This document shows positions 7,431-16,068 of a stretch of DNA of 64,000 nucleotides, piece after piece. Origin of the DNA: Kitasatospora paranensis (GTDB lineage: Bacteria > Actinomycetota > Actinomycetes > Streptomycetales > Streptomycetaceae); the NCBI RefSeq assembly GCF_039544005.1, contig NZ_BAABKV010000001.1, forward strand, positions 2,294,001 through 2,358,000, written 5' to 3'. Position 1 is the stretch's first letter, and every line of letters begins with the position of its first letter. The notes beneath the pieces were generated by a model. That model searched no databases and had not been told where the DNA came from. It saw only the letters and a program-made list of their open reading frames with translations. The position numbers and the translations under genes are program-made.

Positions 7431-10253
7431 ATGCCCGACGCCCCTTACCGCGACGCCCGGGTGCCCGCGCACCAGCGGGCCACGGACCTCCTGGGGCGGC
7501 TCACCACCGCCGAGAAGATCGCCCTGCTGCACCAGCACGCCCCCGCCGTCCCCCGGCTCGGCCTGGCCGCGCACACCACCGGCACCGAGGCCCTGCACGG
7601 GGTGTCCTGGCTCGGACCGGCCACCTCGTTCCCGCAGGCCGTCGGCCTCGGCGCGACCTGGGACCGCGCGCTGCTGAAGCGGGTCGGCGAGGCCGTCGGC
7701 ACCGAGGTCCGCGCCTTCCACGAGCGCCCCGCCGAGGACGGCCGCGCGCCGATCGGCCTCAACGTGTGGGCGCCGGTGGTCAATCCGCTGCGCCACCCGC
7801 TCTGGGGCCGCAACGAGGAGGGCTACGCCGAGGACCCGCTGCTCACCGCCGAACTCGCCACGGCCTACACCCGGGGCCTGCGCGGCGACCACCCGGTGTA
7901 CTGGCGCACCGCGCCCACCCTCAAGCACTTCCTCGGCTACAACAACGAGAACGACCGCACGTCCACCTCCTCCGACCTGCGCCCGCGCGTCCTGCACGAG
8001 TACGAACTCCCCTGCTACCGCGGCCCGGTGGAGGCCGGCGCGGTGGCCGCGGTGATGCCCTCGTACAACATCGTCAACGGGCGGCCCGCCCACGTGTCCG
8101 GCTACCTCAAGGACGAGCTGCGCGGCTGGAGGAACGGCGCCGACCTGCTGGTGTGCAGCGACGCCGAGGCACCGTCCAACCTGGTCGCCGCGCAACGGCA
8201 CTTCGCCGACCACGCGGAGGGCCACGGCGCGGCGCTGCGCGCCGGGGTGGACAGCTTCACCGACCACGGCACCGACGCACCGGTCACGATCGCCCGGCTC
8301 ACCGAGGCGCTGGAGCGCGGCCTGATCACCGAGGCCGAGATCGACGCCGCCGTCCTGCGCCACCTGCTGATGCGCATCCGCACCGGCGAACTGGATCCCG
8401 AGCTCGACCCGTACGCCGGAACCGGCCAGGACGTGGTCGGCTGCGACGCCCACCGGGAGCTGGCCCGGCAGGCCGCCCGGCAGGCCGTCGTGCTGCTGCG
8501 CAACGCCGGCGACCTGCTGCCACTGCCCGCCGACGCGGCCCTCGCCGTGGTCGGCCCGCTCGGCGACGACGTGCTGCGCGACTGGTACAGCGGCTCCCTG
8601 CTGTACCGGACCACCCTCCTCGACGCCCTGCGTGAGCGGCTCGGCACCGACCGGGTCGCCTTCGCGGACGGGCTGGACCGGATCGCGCTGCGCTCGACCG
8701 CCACCGGCCGCTACCTGACCGCGGCCGCCGACGGCACGCTGTCCGCCACCGGCCACCAGGTCGGCCCGGCAGAGGAGTTCGCCGTGCAGGACTGGGGGCA
8801 CGGGGTGACCACCCTCCAGGCACGGGACGGCCGCTACCTCACCAAGGACGGCTACGGGATGCTGGCCGCCACCGCCGAGCACCCGGACGAGTGGGTCGTC
8901 CAGGAGACCTTCCGGCTGGAGCGCGGTGAGGACGGCCGCGTCCGCATCCAGCACCTCGGCACCGGCCGCTGGGTCGCCGTCGCGGCCGGCAGCCACGCCC
9001 TCACCACCTACGCGGTCGCCCGGGACGCCGCCGAGCCGTTCACCGTGCGGACGGTGTCGGCCGGCGCGGAGCGGGTCGCCGCCGTCGCCGCCGCGGCCGG
9101 CGCGGTGGTGGTGGTCGCCGGCAACGATCCGCACCTCAACGGGCGGGAGACCGAGGACCGGATCGACCTCGCGCTGCCCCCGCAGCAGGAGGAGATCCTG
9201 CGCGCCGCCCGGGCCGCCAACCCGCGCACCGTGCTGGCCGTGGTCAGCAGCTACCCGTACGCCCTGGACTGGGCAGACGCCGAAGTCCCCGCCGTGCTGT
9301 GGACGGCGCACGGCGGCCAGGAGGGCGGCCGCGCCCTCGCCGACGTCATGCTCGGCGACCACTCCCCCGCCGGCCGCCTCCCGCAGACCTGGTACCGGGC
9401 CGGCCAGCGGCTGCCCGACCTGCTCGACTACGACATCATCACCGCCGGCGCCACCTACCTCTACCTGGCGGACGAGCCGCTCTACCCGTTCGGCCACGGG
9501 CTGTCCTACACCCGGTTCACGTACGGCGCGCTGAGCGCGGAGACGATCGACGGGCACGCCGTCGCGACCCTCACCGTCACCAACAGCGGCGCACGCGCCG
9601 GTGCGGAGGTCGTCCAGCTCTACTCGCGCGCCCCGGAGTCGCGCGTCCCCACGCCGCTGCGCCGGCTGCAGGCCTTCGAGCGGATCGAACTCGCCCCCGG
9701 CGAGCAGCGCACGGTGTCCCTCCGCGTCCCGCTCGCCGCGCTCGGCCACTTCGACACCGCGCACGGCCGGTGGACGACCGACCCCGGCCGGTACGCGCTG
9801 CTGGCCGGGGCCTCCAGCGCCGACCTGCGCAGCGAGGCCGAGATCACCGTCACCGGCCCGGCCCCGCTGCCGCGCCCCGGTCTCGACGGGCCGCTGCTCG
9901 CCCGGGACTTCGACACCGCGCGCGGCATCCGGCTCACCGACCGCACCCCGGCCGGGGGCGAGGCGGTGGAGTGCGGCGACACCGCGCCCGGGCGACTGGC
10001 CTTCGACACCGTCGACTTCGCGGACGGGGCGACGTCCGTCGCCCTCGCGGTGTCCCGGACGGCGCCCGGCAGCGCCGCCGTCGAGCTGCACGCGGGTGGC
10101 GCCGTCACCAGGTTCGAGGTGCCCTCGACCGGGGGCCGCCACCGCTGGCAGACCGTCCGCGGCCCGCTGGCCGCACCGGTCAAGGGCGTCCACGGCGTGG
10201 AGGTCGTGCTGCGCGGCGCACTCCGGCTCGCGGAACTCGACTTCACCCGCTGA
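7431..10253 (+). CDS. GH3 family beta-glycosidase with an inserted beta-trefoil-like domain
   Basis: This 940-residue cytoplasmic enzyme has no signal peptide. The GH3 N-terminal barrel contains LHGVSW, KHFLGYNNEN and the nucleophile motif VCSDAEAP (Asp about residue 244). Residues about 418-541 interrupt the second GH3 domain with an Arg-Tyr-Leu repeat unit (TGRYLTAAADG, DGRYLTKDGYG, TGRWVAVAAG) of fascin or ricin-like beta-trefoil type, where other GH3 enzymes carry PA14. A fibronectin-like domain with ALGHFD and a CBM6-like beta-sandwich (about residues 825-940) follow. Substrate may be beta-glucoside or beta-xyloside. The ATG has GGAGG nine bases upstream. It diverges from the transporter operon and shares its operator core. 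Confidence 0.92.
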   Translation: MPDAPYRDARVPAHQRATDLLGRLTTAEKIALLHQHAPAVPRLGLAAHTTGTEALHGVSWLGPATSFPQAVGLGATWDRALLKRVGEAVGTEVRAFHERPAEDGRAPIGLNVWAPVVNPLRHPLWGRNEEGYAEDPLLTAELATAYTRGLRGDHPVYWRTAPTLKHFLGYNNENDRTSTSSDLRPRVLHEYELPCYRGPVEAGAVAAVMPSYNIVNGRPAHVSGYLKDELRGWRNGADLLVCSDAEAPSNLVAAQRHFADHAEGHGAALRAGVDSFTDHGTDAPVTIARLTEALERGLITEAEIDAAVLRHLLMRIRTGELDPELDPYAGTGQDVVGCDAHRELARQAARQAVVLLRNAGDLLPLPADAALAVVGPLGDDVLRDWYSGSLLYRTTLLDALRERLGTDRVAFADGLDRIALRSTATGRYLTAAADGTLSATGHQVGPAEEFAVQDWGHGVTTLQARDGRYLTKDGYGMLAATAEHPDEWVVQETFRLERGEDGRVRIQHLGTGRWVAVAAGSHALTTYAVARDAAEPFTVRTVSAGAERVAAVAAAAGAVVVVAGNDPHLNGRETEDRIDLALPPQQEEILRAARAANPRTVLAVVSSYPYALDWADAEVPAVLWTAHGGQEGGRALADVMLGDHSPAGRLPQTWYRAGQRLPDLLDYDIITAGATYLYLADEPLYPFGHGLSYTRFTYGALSAETIDGHAVATLTVTNSGARAGAEVVQLYSRAPESRVPTPLRRLQAFERIELAPGEQRTVSLRVPLAALGHFDTAHGRWTTDPGRYALLAGASSADLRSEAEITVTGPAPLPRPGLDGPLLARDFDTARGIRLTDRTPAGGEAVECGDTAPGRLAFDTVDFADGATSVALAVSRTAPGSAAVELHAGGAVTRFEVPSTGGRHRWQTVRGPLAAPVKGVHGVEVVLRGALRLAELDFTR

Positions 10254-10258
10254 GCACC

Positions 10259-10300
10259 GGCCGGGCGGACCGGCGGCGTTGACAGCCGCCCCGCCCGGCC
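10259..10300. terminator. Stem-loop after the GH3 gene
   Basis: GGCCGGGCGG pairs with GCCCGGCC across an inner GGCGGC/GCCGCC stem. It starts five bases after the GH3 stop and has no U-tract, as is common in actinomycetes. Confidence 0.6.
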
Positions 10301-10351
10301 CGATCCTCTCGGTGACCGGGCCGGCGACCGGCCCGTACCAGGGGAGTGAAC

Positions 10352-10747
10352 ATGACGACCGCTCAGACCACCGGAGGGCTGCCGAAGCCGCTCAGAACCG
10401 CCCTCGTCCTCATCGTCCTGCAAGCCGTCCTCAATGTCCTCGGCGGCCTGCTGCTGCTGGTGAGCGCCTCCGACGAGGCCGACCACGGCGGCGACTCCGC
10501 CGGGACGCTCGCGCTCCTCGGCTGGGTGTCCGTGATCGTCGCGCTGCTGCTGGCGGGCAGCGCCGCGGCCACGCCCGGCCGCCGGGCCTGGGTGCGGACG
10601 ACCGTGATCGCCGTGGAGGCGCTGTCGATCCTGGGCTCCGTGGTGTCGCTGTTCTCCGGCGCCTACACCGCGGTGATCGGCATCGCCATCGCCGCGTTCA
10701 TCATCCGGGCCTACCTCTCCGAGGACGCCAAGCGCTGGTTCGCCTGA
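10352..10747 (+). CDS. Small membrane protein of unknown function
   Basis: A 131-residue protein with four predicted hydrophobic segments (around residues 15-36, 52-72, 82-100 and 103-118) and a short charged C-terminus ending DAKRWFA. I do not recognise a catalytic motif. Similar four-helix proteins occur widely in Streptomyces without assigned function. ATG 10352 was chosen because AGGGGAG lies six bases upstream; the GTG two codons earlier overlaps that ribosome site. It stands alone between the GH3 and ThuA-type genes. Confidence 0.75.
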   Translation: MTTAQTTGGLPKPLRTALVLIVLQAVLNVLGGLLLLVSASDEADHGGDSAGTLALLGWVSVIVALLLAGSAAATPGRRAWVRTTVIAVEALSILGSVVSLFSGAYTAVIGIAIAAFIIRAYLSEDAKRWFA

Positions 10748-10810
10748 CCGCCGCACGGCGGACGGGTCGCGGCTCCACCGGCGCCCGTCCGCCGTACGCC
10801 CTCCATGCAG

Positions 10811-10842
10811 GCACGAGTCCGTGCGGGCACGAGTCCGTGCGG
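10811..10842. repeat. Two tandem 16-base units, each self-complementary
   Basis: GCACGAGTCCGTGCGG occurs twice head to tail, followed by a partial third copy. Each unit contains the hairpin GCACG-AGTC-CGTGC. It lies between the membrane protein stop and the ThuA gene, so it could be a terminator or a protein-binding array. Confidence 0.7.
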
Positions 10843-10919
10843 GCACCGCCGATGGCCGATTCGCGCACGGCCCGCCGAAACCGGCCCCGGCACACCGCAC
10901 GGATGCCAGGATCCGCAGT

Positions 10920-11579
10920 ATGACCAGGATCCTCGTCCACACCCACAACCTGCTCTTCCCGCACGAGTCGGCCGCCGACGGGGTGCGAGCCCTGCGCGAA
11001 CTCGGCGCCGAGCACGGTTTCACCGTCGACGCCACCGACGATCCGGCGGACTTCCGCGCCGACCGGCTGCGGCACTACGGCGCCGTGGTGTTCCTCTCCA
11101 CCGGCGGCGACGTCCTGGACGACCGGGGCCGCGACGCCCTGCGCGCGCACCTCGGCACCGGAGCCGGCTGGATGGGCGTGCACTGCGCAGCCGGCACCGA
11201 GCTCGGCTGGGACTGGTACGAGGGCCTGGTCGGCGCCCGGTTCCTCGGCCATCCGCCGATCCAGACCGCCACGGTGCGCACCGCCGACGCCGACCACCCG
11301 GCCACCGCCCACCTGCCGGCCGCCTGGACCTGGACGGACGAGTGGTACAACTTCCGCACCGACCCGCGCGGCCGCGGTGTCCGGGTGCTGCTCACCGTCG
11401 ACGAGTCGGAGTACGAGGGCGGCACGATGGGCGAGGGCCACCCGCTGGCCTGGTCCGGCGAGCACGACGGAGCACCGACCTTCTACACCTCGCTCGGCCA
11501 CACCCCCGAGGCCTACCGGGACGCCGCCTTCCGCGCCCACCTGCTCGGCGGGGTCCGGCACGTCCTCGACGGGGCGTGA
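10920..11579 (+). CDS. ThuA-like domain protein
   Basis: This 219-residue protein matches the ThuA fold, a class I glutamine-amidotransferase-like domain first named from trehalose utilisation. Supporting motifs are MTRILVHTHNLLFPH at the start, VVFLSTGGDVLD, GWMGVHCAAGTE and YTSLGHTPEAY near the end. The family is linked to sugar metabolism and often to keto-sugar handling, but no reaction is firmly assigned. I chose ATG 10920 because family homology starts there; an earlier in-frame GTG would add a Pro/Arg-rich stretch built from the upstream repeats. No operon partner is evident. Confidence 0.88.
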   Translation: MTRILVHTHNLLFPHESAADGVRALRELGAEHGFTVDATDDPADFRADRLRHYGAVVFLSTGGDVLDDRGRDALRAHLGTGAGWMGVHCAAGTELGWDWYEGLVGARFLGHPPIQTATVRTADADHPATAHLPAAWTWTDEWYNFRTDPRGRGVRVLLTVDESEYEGGTMGEGHPLAWSGEHDGAPTFYTSLGHTPEAYRDAAFRAHLLGGVRHVLDGA

Positions 11580-11590
11580 GACCCGGCCGG

Positions 11591-11621
11591 TGAGGCCCGG
11601 TCCGAACCGGACCGGGCCTCA
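11591..11621. terminator. Bidirectional terminator hairpin between convergent genes
   Basis: A perfect 14-base stem (TGAGGCCCGGTCCG and its complement) with a 3-base loop lies between the ThuA gene and the aminotransferase. The aminotransferase stop codon (11619-11621) is part of the stem. Confidence 0.85.
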
Positions 11622-12386
11622 GAGCGGCTCGCCCGGGAGCGCGGCGTACGCCTCCCGGAGTGCCTCCACCACCGGGTGCACCGGCGCCAGCCGCACCGAG
11701 TCCACGGCGGCCAGCGGCCGCAGGCCGACCGCCGCGTTGGTCGCGAACGCCGCCTCGAAACCGGCCGCCTCCCGCACCTCCGCCGTCCGGCACGGGCCGA
11801 GCGGACGCACCAACTCCATCGTGACACCGTGCAGTTGACGGGCCTCCGGCCAGACGACCTCGCCCTCGCGGACGAAGCCGACGTTCCAGGTGCCGCCCTC
11901 CGACCAGGCCCCCGTCCGGTCGGCGAACAGCGCGTCGTCGAAGCCCGCCGCCTGCGCCTCCCGCCGGTGTCGCAGCGCCCCGAACAGACCGACCCCCTTG
12001 ACCTCGGGCATCTCGCGCTCGTACCGGACGGTGCGCACCCGCAGCGGCGGCGGCTCCGCCGCGCCCGCCGGACGGGTCGTCACCAGCACCCGGGGGTGCG
12101 CCGGGGCCCCGATCGTGCCGACGTCGAGCGCCGGATCGAAGACCGTCACCCGGACCACGGCCGCGCCCGCCGCAGGCGCAGCCCGGCGGGCGTGCGCCCG
12201 GACGCGCTCCACGTCCAACTCGGCGCCGAACAGTGTCCGGCAGTCCCGGGCGAGCCGCGCCAGGTGCAGTTCCAGGCCGCGGACCAGCCCGTCCGTCACC
12301 AGCATCGTGGTGAAGTGCCCGTAGTTGGTGAGCGCCAGCGCCTGGAGCTGCGCCGGGTCCACCGGCCTGCCGTCGAGTTCCGCCAT
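11619..12386 (-). CDS. Class IV aminotransferase
   Basis: A 255-residue PLP enzyme of fold type IV (the IlvE/PabC/D-amino-acid aminotransferase group). The likely PLP lysine is in MPEVKGVGLFGALRHRR, followed by FDDALFADRTGAWSEGGTWNVGFV, the family's Glu and cofactor-binding strand. The C-terminal AFATNAAVGLRPLAAVD matches the substrate loop. The group includes branched-chain aminotransferases, aminodeoxychorismate lyase and amine transaminases, and I cannot choose among them. Start ATG 12386 (MAELDGRPVD) is at the domain boundary. It diverges from the SLOG gene over a 58-base gap. Confidence 0.88.
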   Translation of the reverse strand: MAELDGRPVDPAQLQALALTNYGHFTTMLVTDGLVRGLELHLARLARDCRTLFGAELDVERVRAHARRAAPAAGAAVVRVTVFDPALDVGTIGAPAHPRVLVTTRPAGAAEPPPLRVRTVRYEREMPEVKGVGLFGALRHRREAQAAGFDDALFADRTGAWSEGGTWNVGFVREGEVVWPEARQLHGVTMELVRPLGPCRTAEVREAAGFEAAFATNAAVGLRPLAAVDSVRLAPVHPVVEALREAYAALPGEPL

Positions 12387-12444
12387 GCGGCAAGCATCGC
12401 ACTCCCGGCCGCGGTAGCATCCCGCTGACCTGCGGAGGGTGTGC

Positions 12445-12927
12445 ATGACGGCGATCGCCGTGACCGGCCATCTGAATCTCACCGAGCCGACCGTCCCCCT
12501 CGTCCGGGCCGAGCTGCGCCGCCTGCTCGCCGGACACGGCCCGGGCCCGCTGACAGGCCTTTCCTGCCTCGCCCCGGGCGCCGACACGCTGTTCGCCGAG
12601 GAGGTCCTCGCGGCCGGCGGCCGGCTCGTCGCCGTCCTCCCCTCGACCCGCTACCGGCAGTCGTTCGCGGCGGGCCCCCGGGCCGACCTCGACCGGCTGC
12701 TGGCCGCCGCCGCGGAGGTGCTGGTGCTCCCCCGACCCGCCCCCGACGACGCCGCCTACCAGGCCGCCAACGCCGAACTGCTGCGCCGCGCCGACCTGGT
12801 GGTCGCCGTCTGGGACGGCCGCCCCGGCAACGGCCGCGGCGGCACCGCGGACATGGTGGCCGCCGCCGGCCGGGCGGGCGTCCCCGTCCAGGTGGTGTGG
12901 CCGGCCGGGGCCGCCCGGGCCGCCTGA
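12445..12927 (+). CDS. SLOG-superfamily (LOG/DprA-like) protein
   Basis: A 160-residue Rossmann-like protein. It begins AIAVTGHLNL, continues LSCLAPGADTLFAEEVLAAG and ends with YQAANAELLRRADLVVAVWDG plus NGRGGTADMV, whose GGT is the SLOG nucleotide-binding loop. SLOG domains bind nucleotides or NAD-derived ligands in LOG, DprA and in antiviral or toxin systems. This one is a stand-alone domain, so its role is open. A perfect GGAGGG ribosome site fixes ATG 12445. The catalytic Glu pair of LOG phosphoribohydrolases is not evident, which argues against cytokinin activation. Confidence 0.75.
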   Translation: MTAIAVTGHLNLTEPTVPLVRAELRRLLAGHGPGPLTGLSCLAPGADTLFAEEVLAAGGRLVAVLPSTRYRQSFAAGPRADLDRLLAAAAEVLVLPRPAPDDAAYQAANAELLRRADLVVAVWDGRPGNGRGGTADMVAAAGRAGVPVQVVWPAGAARAA

Positions 12928-12957
12928 CCGGACGCCTCGCGGGGGCGGCCGCGCGGC

Positions 12958-13009
12958 CGGTCCGTGCGGTCGGTCCGTGCGGCCGGTCCCTTCGGTCGGT
13001 CCGTGCGGT
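12958..13009. repeat. Four 13-base tandem units
   Basis: CGGTCCGTGCGGT-type units repeat four times with one to four changes each. The last base of the array is the first base of the ferredoxin stop codon on the other strand, so the array sits between convergent genes. Confidence 0.75.
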
Positions 13010-13413
13010 CAGTCCGGCAGTCCCTCGCGGATCCGGCGGGAGACCGTGAAGGCCTGGAGGTCGAGGGTGCCGGGGGCGGGCACGACGCCCGGACCGCCGG
13101 CCCGGACCCACTCCGCCACCTCGTCGATCATGTCGTCGGCCAGTACCCAGCCCAGCCAGACCGGGCGGCCCCCGGCCCGCCGGCCCTCGGCGGACGGGCT
13201 GACCACCACCACGTTGGAGTGCCCGCAGGCGTCCAGGCAGTCCACCGCCCGGACCTTGCCCGCGCCGCCGACCCCCTCGCGCAGCCGCGCCAGCTGCCCG
13301 GCGTGGTCGATCCCCGGGTGCTTGGCCGTGGCACCGCAGCAGCAGCCGCGGCAGACCGTCACGGTGACCGGTGCGGGCGCAGCAGCGGCGTTCTCGCGGG
13401 GGCGTCGGGCCAT
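13009..13413 (-). CDS. Thioredoxin-like (2Fe-2S) ferredoxin
   Basis: A 134-residue protein of the thioredoxin-fold [2Fe-2S] ferredoxin group. The cluster ligands are expected in VCRGCCCGATAKH near the start and DCLDACGHSNVVVV in the middle. It should act as a small cytoplasmic electron carrier or cluster-bearing protein; the partner is unknown. RBS GGGAGGG precedes ATG 13413. The region ends with a predicted helix (FTVSRRIREGLPD). It diverges from the CBS-pair gene over a 180-base gap and converges with the SLOG gene. Confidence 0.85.
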   Translation of the reverse strand: MARRPRENAAAAPAPVTVTVCRGCCCGATAKHPGIDHAGQLARLREGVGGAGKVRAVDCLDACGHSNVVVVSPSAEGRRAGGRPVWLGWVLADDMIDEVAEWVRAGGPGVVPAPGTLDLQAFTVSRRIREGLPD

Positions 13414-13514
13414 CGGGTTCCCTCCCAGGTGAGCGGGGCCGACGGCGCGGGCCCCCGGACGATTCTGCCGCAGGTGATCATCCGCTCGGCGCGCGCCCCC
13501 GAACGGGCGTGCTT

Positions 13515-13530
13515 ATGGTGAGCGCACCAT
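13515..13530. promoter_or_regulatory. Inverted repeat ahead of the CBS-pair gene
   Basis: ATGGTG-AGCG-CACCAT is a perfect 6-base inverted repeat 64 bases before the CBS gene start, in the divergent gap. It is a candidate operator only; no matching repressor is identified. Confidence 0.35.
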
Positions 13531-13593
13531 CACACTCCGCACCTCGGCGTGGACCCGCGTCCGGCGGGTGCGGACGAGGAGAGGACTCCACTC

Positions 13594-14031
13594 GTGATCA
13601 CAGCCCGTGACATCATGCACAGCGGCGCCCAGTGCATCAATGCGGACCAGTCGCTGATGGACGCCGCCCGAATGATGCGCGACCTGGACGTCGGCGCGCT
13701 CCCCATCTGCGGCCCCGACAAGCAGCTCAAGGGCATCATCACCGACCGTGACATCGTGCTGCGCTGTCTGGCTGTCGGCAAGGACCCGTCGATGATGAAG
13801 GCCATGGACCTCGGCGGCCACCTGCACTGCGTGCGGGCCGACGACGACATGGAGACGGTGCTGAAGAAGATGGAGCAGCACCAGATCCGGCGGATGCCGG
13901 TGATCGACGAGCACGACAAGCTCGTCGGGATGATCAGCGAGGCCGACCTGGCCAGCGGCCACCGCGACGGCCAGCGCCTGACCGACCGTCAGATCATCGA
14001 GTTCATGGACAGCATCTACGTGAACCGCTGA
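13594..14031 (+). CDS. Two-CBS-domain (Bateman module) protein
   Basis: A 145-residue protein made only of a CBS pair: first domain about residues 5-60 (ITARDIMHSGAQ, DVGALPICGPD, GIITDRDIV), second about 70-135 (MEQHQIRRMPVIDEHDKL, GMISEADLA). Such modules bind adenine nucleotides or NAD(H) and act as energy sensors; stand-alone pairs are abundant in Streptomyces. I chose GTG 13594 because GAGGAGAGGA lies nine bases upstream and homology starts at ITARDIM. A strong bidirectional hairpin follows the gene. Confidence 0.9.
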   Translation: MITARDIMHSGAQCINADQSLMDAARMMRDLDVGALPICGPDKQLKGIITDRDIVLRCLAVGKDPSMMKAMDLGGHLHCVRADDDMETVLKKMEQHQIRRMPVIDEHDKLVGMISEADLASGHRDGQRLTDRQIIEFMDSIYVNR

Positions 14032-14091
14032 CCGCGGACCACGTGCGACGCGCCGCGTGAGGCGTGAGGTGCGCAGCGTGCGGCGTGAGGC

Positions 14092-14125
14092 GGTGGCGCC
14101 GGCCCGGGAACGGGTCGGCGCCACC
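14092..14125. terminator. Bidirectional terminator hairpin
   Basis: A 15-base stem with one mismatch and a GGAA loop (GGTGGCGCCGGCCCG pairing with CGGGTCGGCGCCACC) separates the convergent CBS and FAD-dehydrogenase genes. Confidence 0.85.
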
Positions 14126-14160
14126 GTCGTGCGCGCGGGCCGCGCGGGACGGGCTGCCGC

Positions 14161-15816
14161 TCAGGCGGTGGCCTCGGCGGCGGCACGACCGGCGGCACGC
14201 CCGGAGAACAGGCAGCCGCCCAGGAAGGTGCCCTCCAGGGAGCGGTAGCCGTGCACGCCGCCGCCGCCGAACCCGGCTGCCTCGCCGGCCGCGTAGAGCC
14301 CGTCCAGCACGGAGCCGTCGGCGCGCAGCACCCGGGAGGAGAGGTCGGTCTCCAGGCCGCCGAGGGACTTGCGGGTGAGGATGTTCAGCCGGACGGCGAT
14401 CAGCGGCCCCGCCTTGGGGTCGAGCAGGCGGTGCGGGGTCGCGGTGCGGATCAGCTTGTCGCCGAGGTAGCGGCGGGCGCCGTGCACCGCGGTGACCTGG
14501 AGGTCCTTGGAGAACGGGTTGGCCATCTCGCGGTCCCTGGCCTCGACCTCGCGGCGCAGCGCGTCGCCGTCGATCAGCGGCTCGGTCGTCCTGGCGTTCA
14601 TCCCGCGGACGAGCTCCTCCAGGGTGTCGGCGACCACGAAGTCCGCACCGTGGCGCTTGAAGGCCTCCACCGGACCGGTGGCACCGGGCAGCGCCCGGCC
14701 GAGCACACCGCGCACGGACTTGCCGGTGAGGTCCGGGTTCTGCTCGGAGCCGGAGAGCGCGAACTCCTTCTCGATGATCTTCTGGGTCAGCACGAACCAG
14801 GTGTGGTCGTGGCCGGTGGTCATGATGTGCTCGAGCGTGCCGAGGGTGTCGAACCCCGGGAAGAGCGGGACGGGCAGCCGGTGGCCGCGCGCGTCGAGCC
14901 AGAGCGAGGACGGGCCGGGCAGGATGCGGATGCCGTGGCCGGGCCAGATCGGGTCCCAGTTCTGGATGCCCTCGGTGTAGTGCCACATCCGGTCGCCGTT
15001 GATCAGGTGGCCGCCGGCATCGCCGGCGATGCCCAGCATCAGGCCGTCCACGTGCGCGGGGACACCGCTGAGCATCCGCTCGGGCGGGGTGCCGAGGCGG
15101 GCCGGCCAGGCCTTGCGGACCAGGTCGTGGTTGCCGCCGATGCCACCGGAGGCCACCACCACGGCCTGGGCGCGCAGTTCGAAGGATCCGGTGACGGCAC
15201 GGGAGCTGGACTCGCCGCGACGGACGTCGGACCGCTCCAGGATCTCGCCGGTGACGGTGTCCAGGCTGCCGCCGGAGGCCGACAGCCCGGTGACGCGGTG
15301 GCGGAAGCGGAAGTCGACCAGGCCCCTGCCCGCGGCGGCCTTGACCCGGCGGGCGAACGGCTCGACCAGCCCCGGGCCGGTACCCCAGGTGATGTGGAAG
15401 CGCGGCACCGAGTTGCCGGGACCGGTGGCGGTCAGACCGCCGCGCTCGGCCCAGCCGACCACCGGGAAGAAGCGCACGCCGCGCTCGTGCAGCCAGGAGC
15501 GCTTCTCGCCCGCGGCGAAGTCGACGTAGGCCTCGGCCCAGCGGCGCGGCCACTCGTCCTCGGCGCGGTCGAAGCCGGCGGTGCCGATCCAGTCCTGCCA
15601 GGCGAGGTCGCGGGAGTCGCGGATGCGCATCCGGCGCTGCTCGGGCGAGTCGACGAGGAACAGGCCGCCGAAGGACCAGTGCGCCTGGCCGCCGAGGGAG
15701 GCGGCGGGCTCCTGGTCGAGCAGGATCACCCGGCGCCCGGCCTCGGCCAGTTCGGCGGTGGCGACCAGCCCGGCGAGGCCGGCCCCGATCACGATCACGT
15801 CGGCGTCGAGTGCCAT
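14161..15816 (-). CDS. FAD-binding dehydrogenase (KstD-like/fumarate-reductase flavoprotein family)
   Basis: A 551-residue flavoprotein. The N-terminal dinucleotide-binding motif is VIVIGAGLAGLVATAELAEAG with the ribose-binding DQE at the strand-2 end. A second FAD contact is VVVASGGIGGN, and the C-terminal GGVHGYRSLEGTFLGGCLFSGRAAG closes the FAD fold. This is the group annotated as 3-ketosteroid-delta1-dehydrogenase-like or FAD-binding dehydrogenase; the true substrate is unknown. No signal peptide. It diverges from the SGNH esterase, and the shared 317-base gap carries two related operator-like palindromes, so TetR-type repression is likely. Confidence 0.9.
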   Translation of the reverse strand: MALDADVIVIGAGLAGLVATAELAEAGRRVILLDQEPAASLGGQAHWSFGGLFLVDSPEQRRMRIRDSRDLAWQDWIGTAGFDRAEDEWPRRWAEAYVDFAAGEKRSWLHERGVRFFPVVGWAERGGLTATGPGNSVPRFHITWGTGPGLVEPFARRVKAAAGRGLVDFRFRHRVTGLSASGGSLDTVTGEILERSDVRRGESSSRAVTGSFELRAQAVVVASGGIGGNHDLVRKAWPARLGTPPERMLSGVPAHVDGLMLGIAGDAGGHLINGDRMWHYTEGIQNWDPIWPGHGIRILPGPSSLWLDARGHRLPVPLFPGFDTLGTLEHIMTTGHDHTWFVLTQKIIEKEFALSGSEQNPDLTGKSVRGVLGRALPGATGPVEAFKRHGADFVVADTLEELVRGMNARTTEPLIDGDALRREVEARDREMANPFSKDLQVTAVHGARRYLGDKLIRTATPHRLLDPKAGPLIAVRLNILTRKSLGGLETDLSSRVLRADGSVLDGLYAAGEAAGFGGGGVHGYRSLEGTFLGGCLFSGRAAGRAAAEATA

Positions 15817-15926
15817 CCGGGCTGTCCTCCAGTACGGTCACGCAGCTGCGTGCGGGGTGGGCTTCGGGGCGTTGTGCGGGGCGGTGGTCTGCATACTGCG
15901 GCCTGGACGCCCGCGGGTCAACCGAC

Positions 15927-15939
15927 CGGTAACTTGCCG
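15927..15939. promoter_or_regulatory. Operator-like palindrome, copy 1
   Basis: CGGTAA-C-TTGCCG differs by one base from the perfect palindrome at 16069-16081. It lies 111 bases upstream of the FAD-dehydrogenase start. The gap 15817-16133 holds no gene. Confidence 0.55.
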
Positions 15940-16068
15940 CGCCGGGAATTTCGCTCCGCCGGGTAGCAGAATTCCTTTCCGATCCGCCGTGGAGCGTAAT
16001 TCCGGATTCGTCTGACGGAATTTCAGAGACCAAAGAGCGCGGGATATCTGGACACCGAGTTAACCAGT

